Source of the DNA: Symsagittifera roscoffensis
Taxonomy: Eukaryota > Xenacoelomorpha > Acoela > Convolutidae
Direction: 5' to 3'
NCBI RefSeq assembly: GCF_963678635.1
Contig: NW_026971283.1
Location: 1 to 57,000 of the forward strand
Length of the DNA: 57,000 nt
Below, one piece after another: positions 40,363 through 52,139 of this stretch. How positions within the stretch are numbered: position 1 is the first letter of the stretch; every line of letters starts with the position of its first letter. A program made the translations under genes and the position numbers. The notes below the pieces were generated by a model, which made no database searches, was not told the origin of the DNA, and worked only from the letters and a program-made list of their open reading frames with translations.

Positions 40363-42825
40363 CTATTCATAGGACCGCATCCATTCCCTTTTCTCCTGCA
40401 ATCTCTTCGCTTGATTGGGCAAACTCTTCACCCTCGACTCTCGGCTCAAACAGAAGGAATTGGGCAGACTCAGGCTCACGTTCTTCGCCAAGTCTTCCTC
40501 TAGTATCGACTCTCTCGCCTTGGTGTTGTCATGGACTCTCTTAACTTTTTTCCACCCCGTCGCGATCGCATTTCGATGGGTCAGCAGAGGTCTCTTGAAA
40601 GCCTCCGGTCCTATCTCGGCCTGGAACTGTCGATATTCCTTCTGATATTTCCTCATATGATCCTTCGTTATCATGTATAACCAGGACGTCAACGTCGCTC
40701 GAAACCAAGGAAAGAACTTTAAGCGGCTCCATACGTGTCTGACTTCCATTGGTATGGCGAATACCTTGCATGCAGTCTCAAACAACTCAAGTCTCCTATT
40801 GTAATCTATCGCGTAAATCGACTCTGCCGTTGGCGTCTTCGATTCCCGATACTTCATTACGTTTTCTTCAATCCAGCGTAGAGCTAGATCGTGCTCACCA
40901 CCAAGATGGTCACCTTCTGCTGATGATCGGGCAGTCCTAACGACCTGATTTCCTCCACATCCCAGATCAGGCAGAGATTCGCGTGATCCGGGTACCACAC
41001 TGTTTGTGCCAGACAGTGGCTTGGACATTCCCCATGTGTGAGGTCGATTCTCCTAAGAGGCTTCTAGGAGAGGCTCAAGTTCCATCATTTTCTCGTGTAT
41101 CGCGTGGTTCTCTTCCAGGTTTGGAGCACCACCCATAGGTTTTCCGATCACGTTTTGTCTCTCGTGGTCACTTGTATTTTCACCTTCCAAACCCAAAAAT
41201 TCTTCCCCCCAGATTTCACTCAAGTCGTCCCTCTGTTCTTTCGGCACTGTCTCTTGGATTTTCCTCAACAGCCTGTGTGAATGATGAGACATCCGAGCCA
41301 GTCTTACGCACTTGGGCACTGAGAAGGCTTTGTCTATCAATACCCTTTGGCTGGATACCTCCACCATCGCCATGTGCAATGGATAGTGGCTGCCACATAG
41401 GTTGGCCATCACTGACCCCACTAAGGACTTCGCATTTAGAGGCAGACCATAGGCTTCGCTCATGGGAAATCCCATTTCCGCTTCAAGTCCAACCTTCCAG
41501 CTCTTGATGTGTTTCTGGGTTACCTGCAACACCCCGGGCCATGACTCCACACTCAACACGGTCACCAAGTGGTGTTCTGACTCTAGCCTCTCCAGTGACT
41601 GGAGACTGCACATTCTCGAGAAGAATCCCAGAGCTGTTGCTAGGTTCACCGTGGTACTCGCGTAACACTCAGCCACGATCTGTAATTCACTCTTCTCCCT
41701 TTCGGTAATATCTTCAAACCAGGTGACTAGTTCTTCTTTCTGGAAGGACTATATCCTGACGCATGACCGTCCATCACAGGTGTGCTCGCCATTTCCACAC
41801 GTCGAATCAAGACAACTGCCCGGCTCCATTTTCTTCACCGACCCTAGTCTACTCGTCGTTTCACTTGACTCCTTCACCTGAGGCAGGATCAGTCTGTGCA
41901 CTATGCTCAATATCGCCAGATCTTCGTCCTCCGCTGGTGCTAATCTCACTCGCCCCGTGACTTCCTCGATCAGGCTCTCGCATGGGGATGTGGACACCAG
42001 GAGGGCCTCAGCAATTTCCACACCACTCCCAGATTCGTGACCAACATGCCATTCCCGTTACCCATCTTCAGTTCGACTCTTTTACTTGAGCGCGGCACAC
42101 TTATCACCTCTGGTGTCTTCTCGAGAATCAAACCTAAGCTAGGTCTCTCTCTCTCTCTACGGTGTCTATCTCCACTATCTTCTCTGTCCAGAACTTTAGT
42201 AGCTCCGCCACCTCGTAGTTTCTGTGAGCACCTCCGGCTTCCGAGTCCAGGAAAGGGTTGTACGCCATTTCCATCACTCCAGACACATACTGGTACTCTC
42301 TATTTTTATTGGGTTTCAAGTACTCTCCTGACGAGGCCAAGTTACGGTGCACGTCGTGTTTCTCCTCGAACTTCTTGTTGTAGAATCTCCGAATCTCATC
42401 TAACTTCCTGTGGCTCTCTAGAGACTGCCTGGAACCATCCTCCTTTTCTATCCCAGTACTCTGGTATACATTCAAGATGACTGCTGAGACTCTCCTTTCC
42501 ATTGCTTTGCTCCCAGTTGCTCTTGCGTCATCGATGGTATCTTACTCGTGCTCTGGCCCGCTGATCTTGCTGATGGTCTGATCGGTAGTGGGAACTCCCC
42601 TGCGCCATACTCGGTGTTGTTGCTCAAGCCAGGGTTCCTTGCCAAGTCGAATCCCCTCACTCCTCCATCCACATTCCAGGACAGCCATCTGGTTTCCTCT
42701 TGGTTGGATATTCCTTCAGTGGTGTAGCCGACCGTTAGAACCGCTTCGGTTGCAGACTCCCGGCATTCGCCCTGCTCTTCCAATTGAAGGATGGCGTTCA
42801 GCATCACCGCCATTCTCTCATCCAC
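40363..42825 (-). pseudogene. retroelement 3' protein, minus-strand copy
   Basis: Successive minus-strand frames: 42825-42472, 42502-42134 and one frame 42021-40363 with stops at 41749 and 41053. Blocks homologous to 34.2-36.4 kb include the motif C-x4-C-x4-H-x-C-x4-C (PGSCLDSTCGNGEHTCDGRSC), VNLATALGFFSRM, SVPKCVRLARMS and LFETACKVFAIPMEV. An acidic segment follows at the 3' end. Because divergent copies share these blocks, it is a true protein of at least about 700 residues. No named family recognised. Confidence 0.5.
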
Positions 42826-42944
42826 TTGGGTTTAATCCAGATCCCTCAGGCGTCTGTATAGCTCATCAAGCGTGGGCTTCTTCAGAGCCGCGGGCATGGA
42901 CTTCCAAAATGGATCTGTCATTATTTCTGGATGATCTGGCTCAC

Positions 42945-43085
42945 GTACCAACTTGAGAATTACCTTACCACTTGAGAATTACCTTACCACTTGAGAATTA
43001 CCTTACCACTTGAGAATTTACCGTACCACTTGAGAATTTACCGTACCACTTGAGAATTAGCGTACCACTTGAGAATTTGAGAATT
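42945..43085. repeat. 19-bp minisatellite
   Basis: Six to seven units of 'cttgagaattaccttacca', drifting to 'cttgagaatttaccgtacca'. It lies between the macro-like ORF and the 3' protein on the minus strand. Confidence 0.8.
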
Positions 43086-43459
43086 AACTTCTTGAAGCGT
43101 TGTTCAACTTGTGTGTTCGTTCAAGAACTTCTTTTCTTTCAATTGAGTGCAGTTGGGTAGTCAATTTGACTTTACCAAATCAATCTGAAAATAACACTTG
43201 ATTTTTAGACTAACATGCTATGTTCCTAACCTAAAACCCCCCTGCCACTATAGTTAAAACCTTATCCTTTCCGTTCTACTAAAATAGTTCAATTGGAAGT
43301 TTTCTAAAAGCATGCAGATTCATTTTATGTTTTAGCACCATCAATCATCTAAAATTTAATTGTCCTGCCAATCACCTTTAAGATCCTTTTACCTGTTCTG
43401 TACCCAACACCTAACTCGAAATCCCTTTATGCCCAACTCAAGACCCCCATTAACCTGAC
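43086..43459. other. non-coding AT-rich stretch
   Basis: No gene seen. Confidence 0.4.
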
Positions 43460-44011
43460 TTAGGCGATACTCAGGTAGTATTTTTTGTGCAGATGTACCA
43501 TTATCTCCGTTTCCGCGAAGACTACGTGTAGGATAGCATATAGTTCCCTTGGTCTCAGTTTGCCCCTGTTTGGGTCGTAGACCGGCATTGAGACCTCTGT
43601 GATTCTTCTTTCGATCATGAAGCCCCACAGTTTCGCTAGTGCCAACATCACGTGTTCAGGATCGATCGTGTTCCTTTCGCTGACCCTCGTCACCAAGAAG
43701 CACAGGTATTTGCCTGGGACTTGTGCTACTGATGGTGGAAGCGCAGCCATTCCTCCCAGCCCCGGTTTCTGTCTAAACAGAAACTCCACGTTCTGGTACT
43801 CTCTCTGGAAGTCGGCCTCCAGTCTTGATTTGAAACTCATGTCCGCCGTGATACAGATTGCGCTAGTCCTGTCTGACAGAATGAAGTCACTATCCGTTAT
43901 CAGGATGTTTTCCGAGTATTCGTTTGGTATTTCAAACTTCGCTTTGAAATTCTGTCCTATGGTAGGCTCAGCCTCCTCCCCATCTAGTTCCAATCCGCTC
44001 GTTTCTCTCAC
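43460..44011 (-). CDS. macro-domain-like ORF of the retrotransposon
   Basis: Intact minus-strand frame, probably the end of a longer protein that starts in the previous ORF. Residues ILITDSDFILSDRTSAICIT and later DPEHVMLALAKLWGFMIERR, then ITEVSMPVYDPNRGKLRPRE and a final beta-strand (IMVHLHKKYYLSIA) recall macro domains: beta strand, GDI-like loop, then aL..L and a late strand-turn-helix. The Asn-rich ADP-ribose loop of a typical macro domain is not obvious. Located after integrase, so a C-terminal accessory domain. Confidence 0.4.
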   Translation of the reverse strand: MRETSGLELDGEEAEPTIGQNFKAKFEIPNEYSENILITDSDFILSDRTSAICITADMSFKSRLEADFQREYQNVEFLFRQKPGLGGMAALPPSVAQVPGKYLCFLVTRVSERNTIDPEHVMLALAKLWGFMIERRITEVSMPVYDPNRGKLRPRELYAILHVVFAETEIMVHLHKKYYLSIA

Positions 44012-44588
44012 TTCCCTTTATCATCAAATTTTCGGTGTGGGTAAGACCTACCCCCACTCCCCGGACAAAAATATTTATCGACGTCCCCGTCGATGGTGCT
44101 GGGTCCAAATTGTCTGGTGGAATCTCCAGCGGCCTGTCTGTTGCTGTCCAGCCGAAGAGGGGATTTTCAGTTTTCATGTGCTTTCCCGCTGATAGGTCAA
44201 CTTGTTGTATGGATTGTCCTTCGTCGCCTCCGTTCTTGACATCGCGCATCCATTCTAATATCCTCAAGTTCGTATTCTCCCTTCTCTCTATCTCGCTCTG
44301 TTCCAAATCCGTCTCCCGTTCTGGTGTCCAGTAGTCTTCCTGTGGGTAGTGTTCATTTACATTGATAATTTGCCATTCATCATCGGCTGCCAGTTCGCCT
44401 GCACTTAGTAGCTCCTTGCTTAGGTCATCGGGCTGTATCTTATCAATCAGGAAATCGTCTCCGTACCTGTTGTACCTCATGCCTGTCCGTTTGCGATTGC
44501 CACTTCTTGTCCCCGCTGGTATTGACAAGTCTGGTTCTGTCCACTTAGGCATCGCACCTTGTTCCGGATCGTTCCAGTCTTCTTCCAC
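43968..44588 (-). pseudogene. acidic region of retrotransposon, post-integrase
   Basis: Charged, low-complexity ORF (ELAADDEWQIINVNEHYPQED) between the integrase tail and the macro-like ORF. A frameshift separates them. Confidence 0.4.
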
Positions 44589-44591
44589 AAA

Positions 44592-44918
44592 TTATTCCGC
44601 CTCGGAGTCCGCTTCTATCTTTTCCTTGTCGTCCAAACTCAAGTTCTCGTTGCCATCATTTTTCTCTCTGGTGCCTCTTTCGTTCACTTCACACGCTGGC
44701 TCCACCAGTAGGTACTCAAGTCCCTCCATGTCCTTTGGTATACACCAGTCCTCTGGGGATGGGACATGAGGCTTCAGATTTTCATCAGTACTCAAGCGGT
44801 AGAACCGTCCTTGTTGATGAACTTCCGTTATCATGAATGGTCCTCTCCATTTCTTGAGTAATTTCTTTGTCCCTTTGGGCGGTATGACATTCTGGAAGAC
44901 CCACACGTACTGGCGCAC
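44592..44918 (-). pseudogene. integrase C-terminal (GPY/F-like) and tail
   Basis: Same frame as the integrase ORF but beyond stops at 45075, 44946 and 44919. Contains WRGPFMITEVHQQGRFYRLS, a GPF-type module, then an acidic tail. Confidence 0.55.
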
Positions 44919-45074
44919 CTAATTTGGCTTCGCCTGTAAAATCTTTTAATCATATTTCTTGCGCTGTCTCATTTGTGCTTGCGCAGTGTTCCTCCTGCAT
45001 AGCTCGTTTAGTTCCTGCTGTCTCCTGATCGCTTCTTTCACAAAAGCTTGAGGCGACGTCCTCTTCCCTTCGTA

Positions 45075-46475
45075 TTACGGGTAAAAGAAGGTCAGGGGCA
45101 TTGTTCTCTCCCTGCTCGTCAACATCATGAAAGGACTGATGCCCGTTGTTGAGTGTTGCGTACTGTTGTACGCCCCTACGACTTGCGGCAGATATTTATC
45201 CCAGTCTGTCATGTATCTTGAGCAGTATACCCTCAGCATGTTCACCAACGTTCTTTTCTGTCTCTCTACCAGCCCGTTGGTCTGAGGATGGTAAGTCGAT
45301 GAGTGTGCTTGAGCAATGTGTGACCTCTTCATTAATTCTTTGGTCAAATCCCCCACAAAGGCCTTGCCGTTGTCTGACTGAAAAGTCATTGGACAACCAT
45401 ACCTCGATATCCAATGAGTTATCAGGTGGTCACAAGTCTCCTCTGCCGAGGCTGTTTGACACGGCACCGCTTCTGTCAACTTTGTGAAGTGGTCTATTAT
45501 AACCAGTATCTGGTTATACCCCGACTCCGTCGTGCAGATCTTTTGATGGTCTATCTGCACCAGTTCATTAAACTCTGAGCTTTCAACCAACTTGAGTGGG
45601 AATTTCATCTTCCTTGGGTCTTTTACTTGCAGGCATGCCAGGCATGCATTCACCCATCTCTCGCAAGCTTTCCTCAATCCTGACCAATCAAACCTGTGAA
45701 GTATTCTTTGTTGCACCTTGTCTATCCCCTGGTCGTGCGATCTGAATAACACCTCTGTCTGATACAATTGTGGTAATATGATGAGGTTGTGCTTGTGTAA
45801 TATCTTCTCCTCGTCTTTTCTCATGCACGCTACCACCCCGTCAGCTGTGTGATAGGGTAAATCTTTCTTGTCTTTGTAGAACTGGCTCAAGATCTTGTAG
45901 CTGTCTTCTTCGAGTTCCCCTTTCTCCTGGGACCCCGTCCGGATCCATTTGGAGAGGTTACTTGTCATCTTGTCATTCTTTTGGGCTCTCATCAGGTCCG
46001 ACAGCCTATATCTCGCCTTGACATGTTCCTTTAGTGCCATAATCTGTCCATTCATTTCCCCAGGGTTGTGGATGTCATCATTCAGCTTCACGCATATTAT
46101 CCTCTTCACGATCTTCATATCGTCTTCTGGCACCAGATTTGTTCTGACATTTGAGTTGCATGATATTTCCCTGAATGGTTTCCTCGAAACTGCAATTCTT
46201 TCAAGTTCTTCACCTCCTCGTACTTCTTGTACGTCAAAATTGTACGTTCCTGAGGATGGATCTGTTTGTAATTCCCTGTCGCGGTGTCTAATCTGCTCTT
46301 CCGCCAACATCATGCATAGACTATCCTGATTTTCGCTGCTCTCATCCGAGTCCTCGTCCCATAGTTCAACCCCGGACAAATTTCCTTCTTCAGTATCCTC
46401 TTCCTCCGTGGACGTGGACCACTCCCCGGACTCTTGACCTAGTCCCAGGTATTCAGCTTCTTCCTTGAACGCCAC
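45075..46475 (-). CDS. pol: Ty3/gypsy-like integrase
   Basis: Long intact frame of 466 codons. H-x-H and C-x2-C zinc motif in FRSHDQGIDKVQQRI...ACLAC (H2C2). Catalytic D in VQIDHQKI, D in FQSDNGKAF and E in TNGLVERQKRT, spaced by 35 residues as usual. The acidic N-terminal 120 residues join the previous frame by a frameshift. It inserts the cDNA in the host genome. Confidence 0.85.
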   Translation of the reverse strand: MAFKEEAEYLGLGQESGEWSTSTEEEDTEEGNLSGVELWDEDSDESSENQDSLCMMLAEEQIRHRDRELQTDPSSGTYNFDVQEVRGGEELERIAVSRKPFREISCNSNVRTNLVPEDDMKIVKRIICVKLNDDIHNPGEMNGQIMALKEHVKARYRLSDLMRAQKNDKMTSNLSKWIRTGSQEKGELEEDSYKILSQFYKDKKDLPYHTADGVVACMRKDEEKILHKHNLIILPQLYQTEVLFRSHDQGIDKVQQRILHRFDWSGLRKACERWVNACLACLQVKDPRKMKFPLKLVESSEFNELVQIDHQKICTTESGYNQILVIIDHFTKLTEAVPCQTASAEETCDHLITHWISRYGCPMTFQSDNGKAFVGDLTKELMKRSHIAQAHSSTYHPQTNGLVERQKRTLVNMLRVYCSRYMTDWDKYLPQVVGAYNSTQHSTTGISPFMMLTSRERTMPLTFFYP

Positions 46476-47067
46476 TTTCTTTTTCCTAACCCGAGTTTGT
46501 TCAAGTATGTCGTCAGGGATTTTTTCAACCAGTGACTGCGCGACTTCTTTCCCTTCGAGGTGTTTTTATCACTAACTATCTCGCTCCTTCGCAGTTTTGT
46601 GACCTCCGGTTCCTCCTTACCCTTTTCTTGGATCACGGGTTTATCATCTGCTAGTTTTTCGAGTAACCTCATTAAGTCATCATCTATTTGTGCATCTCCC
46701 GTTTCTACCTGGTTAAGATCATAGCCTTTTGCCTTGGGCGTCTCCCTCACAATCTTTGACTTGAGTATTATCCCTATCGGCATCCCTCGGTTCTTCTTCA
46801 AGATTGTTTTCTCCGGAGGTTCTTTTGGTAATTCGGGGTGATCTTTATTGGTTTGCCTGATTTGTCTAGCCATCTCGTGAGTGGAAGACTGTCGTACGTT
46901 TCCTTATCCATGAAGGAGAAGCCATCCTTGATTTCAGGTCTATCTGCCTCCCGCTGTTCTTGTCTCTCGTAGAACTCCGTCTCCTTACTCAAGCTGTCAG
47001 CGTTTTGATGTTTGTCTCGTGTTCTATGCTCAATTATCATGATGTAACATCCAGGCGAACTGTCCAC
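46439..47067 (-). pseudogene. pol: RNase H-integrase connection, frameshifted
   Basis: Two overlapping frames (46798-47067 and 46439-46873) rich in Lys and Glu. The first continues RNase H (HRTRDKHQNADSLSKE), then the linker. Confidence 0.55.
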
Positions 47068-47105
47068 CTCCCAATGTAACTTTGGTCCATTGAGTACGTC
47101 TTCAG

Positions 47106-48013
47106 TCAGCTTAGTGCCCTGTTGTCGACTCGCAGCTTGAATGGCTCGCTGCCTAGGTATGCTCTATATTTCTCGACAAAGGTAACCACCGCGAACATCT
47201 CTGCTTTCGGTGCCCCGTACTTCATCTCCGTGTCTTTTAAGACTTTGCTCCCGTACGCTATTGGTCTCCAGAAATCGCTACTACCGACGCGTCCGTATTC
47301 AACACGTACATCCCTTTTTCCGTTGGCATCCCCAACACCGGTGCCTCGCACAACTCTTTCTTTATTCTCTGGAATGATTCTTCTGCTGCGTTGTTCCACG
47401 TGAACTTCTTGCCTTTGTGTCTCATTAACTGTTGCATCGGGTATACCTTGTCCGCATATCTCTTGATGAATTCCATGTAGTAGTTCGCAAAACCCAGGAA
47501 GCTCATCAAATGATGTTCCGTTTTTGGCAATTTCCAAGTTAGAACTGCTTCCACTGCATCTGGATCCGGTCTGATGCCATGCCTGTCCACCGTTCTGCCC
47601 AAGTATTTTATTGAATCCTTGAGTATCCCACACTTTGACGGTTTACACTTTAGCCCCGACCTCTTCATACATGCAAACACCTCGTCCAGTCGCTCGACAT
47701 GGTCTTCAAGTGTGGGCGTCGCTATTACCACGTCATCCACATAGCACATTATCAGGTTGCCGTACTTCTTTGTCACTCCTATCTGTGCATGTGCCATCAA
47801 CCGTTGAAAAGTGGCTGTGGCATTGCAAAGGCCAAACGGCATCCGTTTCCATTGAAACAGCCCCAACTCGCAAGCGAACCCTGTTTTGTCCCTGTTTTGC
47901 TTCCTCAACGGGACTTGCCAGAAGGCCGAACCTAAATCAAGAGTCATAAAAAACTTTGCATCACCTAACTTTGAGAGGCTCTCATCAATCAATCCTAGGT
48001 ATGGAATAGGCAT
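47106..48013 (-). pseudogene. pol: reverse transcriptase and RNase H
   Basis: First frame 48013-47258 holds RT blocks: DLGSAFWQVPL, RMPFGLCNATATFQ, the catalytic YVDDVV, and LGRTVDRHG. The TDAS of RNase H begins the next domain, and the frame then shifts to 47633-47106 (KAEMFAVVTFVEK, RVDNRALS). The frame change is a break. Together this is the polymerase domain of a Ty3/gypsy-like element. Confidence 0.8.
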
Positions 48014-49250
48014 CCTTCACCGTGATGGAGTTCAGGTATCGAAAGTCACAACAAAACCTCAATTGGTCGCCTTTCTTTTTGGCCATCTCTACTCCACACG
48101 CCCACGGTGATTTGGATGGTTCTATCATATCATACTCTAGTAGCGTTTCGATCTCTTTATTACACGCCTCCGATTTGTGTGGGGTCATGCGCCTCGCCCC
48201 CTCCCTGTGCGGTACCGCATTCTCCTCAAGTTCTATTTCAAGCTCAACAAAATTACAACACCCGATGTCTGCCTTATGTCTCGAAAAAACTTCCTCGTTC
48301 CGCTCTAATACGTCCTTGATGGCTTCGAGCTGTTCGTCCGTTATCTTGCCTCTCAAGTGTTCGATCTCCGGAAGGACCGGTTTATCAATTTGCATTTCAT
48401 CGAGTGTGGGCCGTTCCGGAAAGTTCGAACAGCTCGATAGCCCATCGTCCGTCTCTGACTTAAGTGATTTCACAAGACCTGATGAACCTATTATTTTCTT
48501 CAATCGTCTCAAGATACAAATTTTGTCCCTATGATTTGGAAAATCAACGACTTCATTTTGTTTTGAATTTTCAGTCATTTCATATCGAGTTTTAACGGGT
48601 AAAGCATATCCCAGCTTCCTCCTCCTCTGTATCGTGATGGGTATATCGAGAGTATTCAACAAGACACTGACGCAGAGACCGCTCTTGGTTATCGAGAAGG
48701 ATCTTCCTAAAACAGCAGCACTTTGACTATTAGGATTCGGGACTATGCATACTTGCTTGTTGTCACTTAGTTCATTGTAATTTTTCATTCGCAAGCTTAC
48801 GATTGCCGCTTCGTTCGCATTTAGCCTCACCCTCCTACTCAAGAATACCGGTGCTTTATTTTTATTCGCTATTATTAAATTTACCGGTTTAATTGCGTAC
48901 CTCCTATCCGAGTTTCTTATCCTGAACATCGCATTGTTTAAATCAATTGTTACGTCGAAGTTCCTGATGAAGTCCCTGCCTAAAATGAATTGGTCAGACT
49001 CATCTAGGTTTTCTACTACAAGAAAGCTCATCCACAGATTGCGTTCCCCCAGATTTAGGGCTATTGTTGGCGTTCTGCTTAGCACCCGCAGCGCTCCTTT
49101 GTTAGCAGCTGACAACCGTGCTCTCGAGTCTATCAAGTCATCTTTGTTAAAGCCCATTCGCTCCCAAGTTTGGATTGGTATTACACTCAAGACCGCACCA
49201 GTATCGAGTAACCCACGCAAGTGAGTCTTCTTGCCACTTATGTCCAGCAC
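47985..49250 (-). CDS. pol: retropepsin and RT N-terminal region
   Basis: Intact frame of 421 codons. Protease motif LLDTGAVLSVIPIQTW, then FILGRDFIRNFDVTID as the second conserved block. The RT N-terminal part follows (SPWACGVEMAKKKGDQLRFC and VKDAYSIPRID). It overlaps the next RT frame by 29 bases, so a frameshift interrupts RT at about 48000. Gag-pol maturation protease. Confidence 0.8.
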   Translation of the reverse strand: MLDISGKKTHLRGLLDTGAVLSVIPIQTWERMGFNKDDLIDSRARLSAANKGALRVLSRTPTIALNLGERNLWMSFLVVENLDESDQFILGRDFIRNFDVTIDLNNAMFRIRNSDRRYAIKPVNLIIANKNKAPVFLSRRVRLNANEAAIVSLRMKNYNELSDNKQVCIVPNPNSQSAAVLGRSFSITKSGLCVSVLLNTLDIPITIQRRRKLGYALPVKTRYEMTENSKQNEVVDFPNHRDKICILRRLKKIIGSSGLVKSLKSETDDGLSSCSNFPERPTLDEMQIDKPVLPEIEHLRGKITDEQLEAIKDVLERNEEVFSRHKADIGCCNFVELEIELEENAVPHREGARRMTPHKSEACNKEIETLLEYDMIEPSKSPWACGVEMAKKKGDQLRFCCDFRYLNSITVKDAYSIPRID

Positions 49251-49723
49251 ATGTGCTGATACGTCTGCCTCTGTTCCAATGTGCTTGCATCTTCCTCCAG
49301 CATGGCACAGTGTCCAATCGATCTCACCTTTAATTCTTCTCTGCCCACGTAGATCTGTCCCACTAGATCTTCATCACATGTTATCATTGTTTTCGTGTAG
49401 ATGTTTATCCCATCTATATTCAACATCACCTCATGTCGACCATAAGCTTCTGTATATCTGTTGTCCACACGGATCGACTTGCTGCCACCTCTCGTGAGTA
49501 GCGCCCTCAAGGCTCTAGATGTCGCCTGTGGGCTTATCGCACTCAAGTAGTAAGCGTATGCGTCAATGTGCATTACTGTCTGGTCGCTGGGTTCACTTAA
49601 GTTCCTTGTCACTTCATGTCCACCTACAGTGATTATCGAAATTATCCTGTCACCATTTTCAGAGTGTTGCAATTTCCACTCTTTGTCGACCCTACTACAG
49701 CTTCTGGCACTGGCACCGGGCAA
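49238..49723 (-). pseudogene. Gag-protease linker ORF
   Basis: Frame overlapping the Gag 3' end and the protease start. ITVGGHEVTRNLSEPS and IDGINIYTKTMITCDEDLVG suggest a small beta-rich domain. Not recognised. Confidence 0.4.
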
Positions 49724-52010
49724 CTTAGCGTCTCGTTCAATCTCTGTCTGTCGATCTCTTGCTTCAACCGTTGCTCTATTTCCTTTGTTGCTGGGTCCTG
49801 TTTCACCTTGTTGATCGCTTCTGACGCCGCTTTCTCAAAATTTATCTCTAAGGCGTTCTTGGCCGTGGCCTCTATCGCATTGTTAGCCTGCGTTATCGCC
49901 TTCACTTTCTTCGTTGGCAGTTCCGTACTCGGTGCTTCTAAGTTTTTTGCTTCAAACTCGGTTTGTCTATTTCGCTGATTCTGCACCGCCGCTAATGCCA
50001 ATTTATGTTTGGGGTGACTCTGGTTCTTGACCGCCTCCCAAAACAAAGGACAATCCATCCTAAAGTGCCCTTCCTGATTGCAGAAGAAGCATCTTGCACC
50101 TATCTTGATGATTAAGCCACTATAGTACTCGTGTTCTTCCATCTGGCTCATGTCCTCCTCGTCTGGTGCGTACTCCAGACTCTTCATGCCCTGCTTGTAT
50201 GTTGTGCAATCTGCCACGTGATGATCAGCTGACCCGCAGTTCGCGCATGATCTACGTTTGTCCATGTCATCTCTAGGCTTATACCATGACGACCTTTGTG
50301 GTTGGCTCCCCCCTTGCATATTCCTGTTATCTGAATATGAGTACTTCTTGGGCTTCATTAGCATGTACTCTCTCGACTTCTGTCTCATCTCTTCTGGAGT
50401 CGGTGCACTGTCTTTCGACAATGTATAGTATGTTGCTAACATTGTTCTCAAGTCATCACTCTTAACCCCATCAATGAACTTTGAGGCGATGCTAAAGTTC
50501 CTTCTATTGGTGGACTCTTCCGGGTCACTCCTTCGTCTCAAGCTCTCAAGATCATCTAGGAACCTGTCTATCGATTCATCGTCCCTTTGCCTTCGCTTTT
50601 TAAATCGCATCATCGCTTGATGACCCTTCATGCCTGACCCGAATCGATTCAACAATATCTCGAAGATTTTATCCGCAGTGTCGCGTTCCTCTTCCTTTTT
50701 CGCAACCACGCATTTCAATTCCGTGCCTTCCAAGTTGCTGAATATCGCTGTGCATGTTTGCCTCTCATCGTTCAAGTTGTCTTGTTCCAAGTGCAACCTC
50801 ATGACTTCTACCCAAGTGTCAATGCATCCATCTGAATCATCCTTTTATTATTTCGGTTTTTTGAAAGTTTTCCTGGATTTGTTGCTTCCTCTGTCACTCG
50901 AGTCGGTGTTCCTTGTGGCGAAGGCTTCTAGTGTCCTGTTCATCACTTCCCAGGTACTTGCCCACGTCATGACATCCGGTCCCACGTTGTTGTGAGTCGT
51001 GGAGTCCCCTGGACCACTCGTTGTGTTTGCTGTTCCACTTTTCATAATCGCTTTGACCCTCCCCGGTGCTGTACTCGCGGCTTCTTGGGGTAATGGTAAC
51101 GGTGTTGACTGCCGTTTGTTCCGTTGTGGTTCCACGAATCATTTCTATTGCCTTGCGTCCGCTCCGCTTCTGGCCTGTCCTGTGACGTTGAGTTCCTCAA
51201 GATGGCGTCTAGTTTTGCCTGTATTGCACATGAACTCTCAGCCTGGTCCCTACTCATTGTGTCCATTCTCGTTTCCAAACTCCCCAACTGGCTATTCACT
51301 GCGTCATATCGTTGCTTCATTTCTTACATGTCTTTTTTGATGTTCTTGTCTCGCTCTCCATCAGTGGTATCTACCTTGTCCGACATCTGCTGAAGCTTTT
51401 CCTCTGTCGCTTTCGCTAGATTGAACTAGCTGTCCAGGTGCTCATGTTTGTTGTATCTTAATTCTTTCTTTATCACATCTCTATCCTCATCGCTCTGCTT
51501 AAGTCTCTTGTCGATCTGATCTAGCCTCGCCATCAGATCGCCCAGATCGAGAGACATTGTTTCATGGTCAGATGTTGCCCTGTTGTTGGCTGCTGTTCCT
51601 GGTCTAATCTGGTCCTCGTTTTGGCCGGTGTCTGTCGTTTTCATGGAAACTGTTCCGAATGATTTGCCTTTCTCGGTCTTTGGTAACTCCGTCAGTATGT
51701 CTCTTGGTTTCATCCCGACCATCATTGCCAACCTTTCAGTGAATGACGTTCTTTTTGCTTGAGACTCGTCCTTTACCGTTTCTGGCGTGTTGCCCGTTGT
51801 GTCTTCCACAGTGTCTATCGGCGAGAACTCCATGGACTTTGGATTTGGTTCTTCTGCATTTGGCATCGGTGTTGACTCCGTCGTCTTCTTCTCCACCTCA
51901 TCCACACTCTGCTCCGGTGTCTTTAGGTCAATCTCGATGGCGGGTTCTGCTTGTTTCCCTTCCATGCCCTCTTTTGTTTTGTTCTCCGTATTACTCCTCG
52001 TGTTGACCAT
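49642..52010 (-). pseudogene. gag: Gag of the retrotransposon (stops)
   Basis: ATG whose complement is 52008-52010. First frame (52010-51426) is a low-complexity N-terminal domain. It continues in the same frame past stops at 51428 and 51326 with a coiled-coil-like stretch (DAVNSQLGSLETRMDTMSRD). Frame changes follow between 51042 and 50848. From about 50845 the capsid region (WVEVMRLHLEQ, FKKRRQRDDESIDRFLDDLE) runs to 49642, with two CCHC knuckles: CANCGSADHHVADC and CFFCNQEGHFRMDC. Builds the particle and binds RNA. Confidence 0.7.
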
Positions 52011-52139
52011 GCTAACTGAAAAATCTTCCTTGTTAATTTTGGGCCCATGGATGCCGTTTTACGTAGCGACGAGTTATATTTTGTCTTTGATTCTGTAGAT
52101 CTTTTTTCAGCCACCGGTACCCTGCTCCGTCTCATGGTT

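Noticed and set aside
42955-43085. CRISPR-like array
   Set aside because: Units are contiguous with no unique spacers; it is a minisatellite in a eukaryotic mobile element.
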